This document shows, piece after piece, positions 5,537-9,282 of a stretch of 9,282 bases of DNA (positions within the stretch are counted from its first letter, which is position 1; every line of letters begins with the position of its first letter). The notes beneath the pieces were generated by a model. It was not told the origin of the DNA, did no database searches, and worked only from the letters and a program-made list of their open reading frames with translations. Source of the DNA: Planctomycetota bacterium. Lineage in GTDB: Bacteria; Planctomycetota; Planctomycetia; Pirellulales; Thermoguttaceae. The stretch covers positions 1 through 9,282 of the forward strand of contig JANXQG010000076.1 in NCBI GenBank assembly GCA_025356915.1. The letters are read 5' to 3'. Made by a program: the position numbers and the translations under genes.

Positions 5537-7939
5537 TTACTCGTGCCTCAATGCTTCGATCGGATCGAGCCGCGAGGCTTTCCAGGCGGGATAAAAGCCA
5601 AAAACCATGCCGACGCCGCCAGCGACAAGAACCGAAATCACAATCGCCAGCATGGAAACCTCTGTAGTCCAATGCTGAAACTCGCGGACGAGAATCGACG
5701 TGCCGCGGCCGGCGAGAATGCCCAACGCACCGCCTGCCAGACACAACAAGACCGCTTCCACGAGAAACTGCTGCAAGATGTGATGTTGCCGGGCGCCGAC
5801 GGCCATCCGCAGGCCGATCTCGCGAGTACGTTCCGTGACGGAAACGAGCATGATGTTCATGATTCCCACCCCGCCCACCACGAGCGAAATGGCGGCCACC
5901 GTCAACAACAATGCCCCCATCAATTCGGCCGTCTGCGCAGAAGTCCGAGCAATCTCGGTCATATTGAGAATCTTGAAATCGTCGTCCTGGTCCTCGGTAA
6001 GATGATGCCGCTCGCGGAGCAGCGCAGTGATCTGCTCGATGGCCACCGGCACCTGCTCGGCGTTGGCGGCCTTGCCCTGAATCATGTCGATGCTCGTCTG
6101 CCGCACCGCCTGAGGCGTGTTGGCCAACTGAGCGGCCGATGTCTGGGGATAGAGCGGCGTGGGCGCGGGATACGGATTGTTCAAGGAATTGATCGACGAC
6201 GCGGAACCGGCCGCCGCTCCAGGATTTGTCGATCCGGCGCCGAGACTGTTGACGCGGAACTTGATCGTCGTCCAGGGGGCAATGATACAATCGTCCTGGT
6301 CCTGGCCCATCATGTTCGCACCGCGGGGGCTTAATAGCCCAATGACCCGGAAGGGAACATTGCGGATGCGGATCATTTTGCCGATGGGGGACTCGTCTTC
6401 AAATAATTCGCGTCTCACCGTGGCGCCGATCAGGCAGACGGCGTTGCTCGAGCGGACGTCGTCATCGGTGAAGCAGTCGCCTTCTTCCAGGTCTTCCCAA
6501 TCGCGGGTGGCCAGGTAACCCGGCGTGGTTCCCGTCAATTGTTTCGGAGCCCAATTGCGTTTTCCGCAGACCACTTGAGCTTGTGCCCAGACCATGGGCA
6601 CAACCACGGTAACGGCGGGACATTGCCTGGCAATCTCATCGACGTCGCCTGGCTTGAGGGTCTGAAGCGTGCCTGCGCCCCGGCTCACGCCACCGTTATT
6701 GGCCGCGGCAGGAAAGATGGGCAGTTTATAGGCGCCCATGCTGGCGATCGTTTTTTCAATCGCTGCCTTCGAGCCTTGGCCGATCTCCGTCATGGCGATG
6801 ACTGCCCCCACGCCGATGATCACGCCCAGGGCCGTGAGGGCCGATCGCATCTTATTCCTCCGCAAATTACTCAAGGCCATGCGCAGAGTGGGCGGAACCA
6901 GGGAACCCGCAGCAAAGGATTTTGGTTGGGCTCGCGGAGATTCAGTTTCCGCCGGGAACCCGCTTTGCTCCGCGACCTCTTGTGTAGACGGCTTGCCCCG
7001 CGCGTGGGGAGAATGAATGAGCGTCGCCGCTTGGGCCTCATTGGCCGCGGACAGTGCGGCACCATCGCCAAAATGCTCGCGCAGTGATCCAGTTCCACGC
7101 CGGTTTCTCGCTGAAGGCTCCGGTTTAACCAATGCGCCTGCCAAGCCTACCGTAACTGGGGAAGTATTGTCGGAAGGCCAGCGTGAATCGTCCGCGATCA
7201 GTCCGTCGGCGATGTGGATCGTGCGATCTGCGTAGGCAGCCACTTTTGCGTCGTGGGTCACGAGAATGACGGTGATGCCCTGGGTGTGCAGTCGCTGGAA
7301 CATCCGCAGTATTTCGTCACCGGTCCGCGAGTCGAGGTTGCCCGTCGGTTCGTCGGCCAGAAGCAGTGCGGGGCGATTGACCAAGGCCCTGGCGATGGCA
7401 ACCCGCTGTTGCTGGCCGCCGGACATTTGTGAAGGCTCGTGGTCCATGCGCGTGGCCAGCCCGACCTGCTGAAGCAGCGACTCGGCCAGCCGACTCGCCT
7501 CGCTGCGGGCTGGCCGCCGGAGGGCGTAGTCCAGCGGCATCATGACGTTATGCAGCGCCGACATTCGTGGCAGGAGGTTGAAGCTTTGGAAGACAAAGCC
7601 TAGTTTGGTCGTCCGCATCAAGGCTCGCTCGTTGGGCGAGAGGCGGCTCATCTCTTGGCCGTCGAACCAGAAATGGCCCGAGCTTGGCCGATCGAGGCAG
7701 CCCAGAATGTTCATGAGCGTGGTCTTGCCGGAACCAGATGCCCCCATCAGGGCCACCATTTCCCCGCGGGCAATGCTAAGGGAAACCCCTTTCAGCACAG
7801 GCACTTCCACTTCGCCAAGATGGTAGGTTTTGGTGATATTTTCCAGGCGAATAAGCTCGTGGGAGACGGTTGTGCCCTGTTCTGCCACTTGGGGATGGCA
7901 CATATCGGCGCGCAGTATGTCGAGCAATGGTGTGCTCAT
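5537..7939 (-). CDS. macB: MacB-type ABC transporter, fused ATPase and permease
   Basis: This 800-aa inner-membrane protein joins an N-terminal ATPase to a MacB/FtsX-type permease. ATPase: Walker A GASGSGKT (66-73), Q-loop FQSF (117-120), signature SGGQQ (173-177), Walker B LLLADEP with D196-E197, and switch H229. A long polar linker (about 252-350) leads to TM1 (about 366-386), then the periplasmic MacB core domain and three C-terminal helices (about 674-700, 722-745 and 762-783). A Pro/Ser/Asn/Ala-rich insert spans about 566-615. MacB proteins power export through a MacA adaptor and a TolC-like channel or act on lipoproteins or peptides by mechanotransmission; neither partner gene is here, so the substrate is unknown. 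ATG 7939 is chosen because the open frame further upstream overlaps the divergent gene and does not resemble the family, and a good promoter lies just before it. No Shine-Dalgarno sequence is seen. Confidence 0.93.
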   Translation of the reverse strand: MSTPLLDILRADMCHPQVAEQGTTVSHELIRLENITKTYHLGEVEVPVLKGVSLSIARGEMVALMGASGSGKTTLMNILGCLDRPSSGHFWFDGQEMSRLSPNERALMRTTKLGFVFQSFNLLPRMSALHNVMMPLDYALRRPARSEASRLAESLLQQVGLATRMDHEPSQMSGGQQQRVAIARALVNRPALLLADEPTGNLDSRTGDEILRMFQRLHTQGITVILVTHDAKVAAYADRTIHIADGLIADDSRWPSDNTSPVTVGLAGALVKPEPSARNRRGTGSLREHFGDGAALSAANEAQAATLIHSPHARGKPSTQEVAEQSGFPAETESPRAQPKSFAAGSLVPPTLRMALSNLRRNKMRSALTALGVIIGVGAVIAMTEIGQGSKAAIEKTIASMGAYKLPIFPAAANNGGVSRGAGTLQTLKPGDVDEIARQCPAVTVVVPMVWAQAQVVCGKRNWAPKQLTGTTPGYLATRDWEDLEEGDCFTDDDVRSSNAVCLIGATVRRELFEDESPIGKMIRIRNVPFRVIGLLSPRGANMMGQDQDDCIIAPWTTIKFRVNSLGAGSTNPGAAAGSASSINSLNNPYPAPTPLYPQTSAAQLANTPQAVRQTSIDMIQGKAANAEQVPVAIEQITALLRERHHLTEDQDDDFKILNMTEIARTSAQTAELMGALLLTVAAISLVVGGVGIMNIMLVSVTERTREIGLRMAVGARQHHILQQFLVEAVLLCLAGGALGILAGRGTSILVREFQHWTTEVSMLAIVISVLVAGGVGMVFGFYPAWKASRLDPIEALRHE

Positions 7940-7987
7940 GTTGGTCGCAAAGGCAGGGAGTGAAGGGACCAAGTGGCGAGGACGTTC

Positions 7988-8016
7988 ATCATAACAGAAG
8001 AGAGGAATGGTTGCAA
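7988..8016 (-). promoter_or_regulatory. candidate sigma-70-type promoter for macB
   Basis: On the minus strand TTGCAA (8011-8016) and TATGAT (7988-7993) are separated by 17 bp. The -10 box matches 5 of 6 consensus bases and the -35 box 4 of 6. Transcription would begin near 7981, about 42 nt before ATG 7939, which supports that start. Confidence 0.55.
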
Positions 8017-8035
8017 ACACCTCGCTTGCGATGTC

Positions 8036-8054
8036 GCTTGCGGTTTCGCGGAAA
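8036..8054 (+). repeat. 19-bp intergenic repeat, copy upstream of the DUF1573 gene
   Basis: GCTTGCGGTTTCGCGGAAA is an exact match to the minus-strand sequence at 4267-4285. Just before it CGCTTGCG occurs twice (8023-8030 and 8035-8042), so the copy is part of a small local repeat cluster in the divergent promoter region. Confidence 0.75.
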
Positions 8055-8100
8055 AACGGTCTCAGGGAGGAAAAATTCATAAGCCTGTCAGGGGTACCTC

Positions 8101-8127
8101 TTGAATTAATAGGTTCCCTGGTATAGA
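8101..8127 (+). promoter_or_regulatory. candidate promoter for the DUF1573 gene
   Basis: TTGAAT (8101-8106) and TATAGA (8122-8127) are 15 bp apart, slightly short. The heptamer GTTCCCT occurs at 8113-8119 and 8128-8134, one copy on each side of the -10 box, and could be an operator. The leader would be about 40 nt. Confidence 0.35.
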
Positions 8128-8174
8128 GTTCCCTAGGAAGCCTTTTCAAGATACTACCATTCTGAGGAACTGCT

Positions 8175-9164
8175 ATGTTTCGCTCACTTCTGTCCGGCGT
8201 TGCTGTGATTTTGCTGACTGCGTCGACTTTACCGGCCCAGGATTGGGCGAGGAACTTGCTGTCGACGACTGAGCACAATTTCGGCTCGGTGGCGCAGGGG
8301 GCGAAGGCCGAATACGCCTTTACCATAACCAACAATCTGCAAAGCGATGTCCATATCGCTTCGGTTCGCTCCAGTTGCGGATGCACCTCCCCGTCGATTG
8401 AGAACGATAAGCGGACGCTCAAGACCTATGAGAAGGGCGCGATCGTAGCCCACCTCAACAGCCAGACGCACGTGGGCCAACGGTCCGCCACGCTGACGGT
8501 CACCTTCGATCAGCCCTACTATGCCGAGGTGCAACTGCAAATCCGCGCCCTGGTGCATACCAACATTCTCATGTATCCAGCCAGCTTGCAGTTCGGTGCC
8601 GTCGAGCAGGGCAAGACCAGCAAAGCCCAAGTGCGGCTCTATCGTGCCGACTTCCCGGATTGGCAGATCCAGGGCGTTCACTTTTCCGATCAGAATCTAC
8701 AGGGCGAAGTCATCCCGTTGGCGAGGCAGGGAGGCCAGGTCTGGTATGATTTGAAGGTTCGGCTAGCCACAACGGCACGGTCGGGCTACATTAACGATTA
8801 TGCAATACTGACAACGAACGACCCCAGCATGGGCCAGATTCTCGTGCAGGTTGAGGGGCAGGTGCGGCCTAACGTGGTTGTCAGCCCCGCGGACCTGTTT
8901 CTCGGCGTGGTCCATGCCGGGCAGAAGGTAACGAAGCCGCTGGTGGTACGGTCCGACAAGCCTTTTCACATCAAGTCGATTCGTGGTGACAAGGCCTCGT
9001 TTGAGATCCCCGATCCGGCCAGCGAGGCCAAGTCGGTTCACGTCGTGCCCGTGACATTCATCGCCGGGTCCGAGATCGGCAAGGTTGTGAAAACAATCCA
9101 CATCGAGACCGATATCGGTGGTGCCCAAGCCACCTCGTATGCCGTGGTGAATGAAGAGAAATAG
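8175..9164 (+). CDS. secreted DUF1573-family protein with three Ig-like domains
   Basis: This 329-aa exported protein has no known enzymatic role. Residues 1-21 form a signal peptide (FRS, then hydrophobic LLSGVAVILLTAS, then a likely cleavage after LPAQ or nearby). The DUF1573 domain follows (about 28-127), opening with TTEHNFGSVAQG and containing the family's CGC motif (C68, C70; RSSCGCTSP). Two further beta-sandwich segments (about 130-230 and 234-328) repeat the pattern 'P..L.FG.V..G', as in YPASLQFGAVEQG and SPADLFLGVVHAG, and resemble the HYDIN/ASPM-type fold. Such proteins are abundant in planctomycetes and Bacteroidetes and are thought to be envelope or surface proteins. The ATG has a ribosome-binding site, TGAGGAA, 6 nt upstream. 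The stop lies 3 bp from that of the convergent glycosyltransferase gene. Confidence 0.92.
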   Translation: MFRSLLSGVAVILLTASTLPAQDWARNLLSTTEHNFGSVAQGAKAEYAFTITNNLQSDVHIASVRSSCGCTSPSIENDKRTLKTYEKGAIVAHLNSQTHVGQRSATLTVTFDQPYYAEVQLQIRALVHTNILMYPASLQFGAVEQGKTSKAQVRLYRADFPDWQIQGVHFSDQNLQGEVIPLARQGGQVWYDLKVRLATTARSGYINDYAILTTNDPSMGQILVQVEGQVRPNVVVSPADLFLGVVHAGQKVTKPLVVRSDKPFHIKSIRGDKASFEIPDPASEAKSVHVVPVTFIAGSEIGKVVKTIHIETDIGGAQATSYAVVNEEK

Positions 9165-9167
9165 GCA

Positions 9168-9282
9168 TTACTTGAGTGCCAGTCGGATGCGTACCAACCT
9201 CGCCAAAAAGACAAAGTTGCCAACAAGGTAACGCCGCCATAGCCGTTTGGGCTCCTGATAGAGTCGATAGCACCACTCCATG
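9168..9282 (-). CDS. WecG/TagA/CpsF-family glycosyltransferase, C-terminal end only
   Basis: Only the last 37 or so residues are in the window, read from 9281 down to TAA at 9168-9170. The tail EWCYRLYQEPKRLWRRYLVGN matches the characteristic C-terminus of WecG/TagA/CpsF enzymes (EWLyRL-QEP-RL-RRYl-gN), which transfer N-acetylmannosamine or related sugars to lipid-linked precursors of surface polysaccharides. The methionine at the window edge is internal, not the start. The very basic tail (KRLWRR, ARLVRIRLALK) fits a membrane-surface anchor. The gene converges with the DUF1573 gene with only 3 bp between stops and no visible terminator. The identification rests on this short motif alone. Confidence 0.8.
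   Translation of the reverse strand, partial: MEWCYRLYQEPKRLWRRYLVGNFVFLARLVRIRLALK

Noticed and set aside
7940..8422. N-terminal extension of the macB frame to 8422
   Set aside because: It would overlap 248 bp of the divergent DUF1573 gene, lies upstream of a good promoter at 7988-8016, and its sequence does not resemble MacB proteins.

Overview
The window looks like a chromosomal segment of a planctomycete, probably of the Pirellulales type. This is inferred from several family-level signs: a secreted DUF1573 protein with a CGC motif, a MacB-type ABC transporter with a Pro/Ser/Asn-rich periplasmic insert, a serA gene beside a class V aminotransferase, an HD-GYP response regulator, moderately high GC, and several gene starts without a Shine-Dalgarno sequence. 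No rRNA or marker gene is present to settle this. No prophage, CRISPR array or complete transposase gene was seen.

Left part (1-1404) is gene-poor. It holds a possible small unknown minus-strand ORF (49-252), a hairpin (279-307), a tRNA-Lys(UUU) gene (312-384, minus), a doubtful gene relic (429-578), and a single-cluster 4Fe-4S ferredoxin gene (647-835, minus). An 80-nt inverted repeat (863-942) lies where the ferredoxin leader should be. The clearest mobile trace of the window is a 122-bp MITE-like palindrome (1067-1188) with 18/19 matching terminal inverted repeats and an exact 8-bp target duplication. An orphan copy of its end lies at 551-567.

Middle part (1405-7939). A plus-strand gene encodes a response regulator with a degenerate receiver and an intact HD-GYP c-di-GMP phosphodiesterase domain. 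It converges on a minus-strand series that reads macB-like ABC transporter, then class V aminotransferase, then serA. The last two plausibly supply the first two steps of phosphorylated serine biosynthesis, with the aminotransferase standing in for SerC. The transporter lies 48 bp upstream of the aminotransferase and may share its transcript, but no functional link is evident. A candidate promoter precedes macB, and a second may serve serA.

Right part (7940-9282). A 235-bp divergent promoter region separates macB from a plus-strand gene for a secreted three-domain DUF1573 protein. That gene ends three bases from the convergent 3' end of a WecG/TagA/CpsF-family glycosyltransferase gene, whose body runs off the window. 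A 19-bp sequence occurs exactly twice, in the regions upstream of serA and of the DUF1573 gene, in the same orientation relative to each.

No new multi-gene system was identified. The most distinctive observations are the MITE with its target duplication, the ferredoxin-leader inverted repeat and the shared 19-mer.
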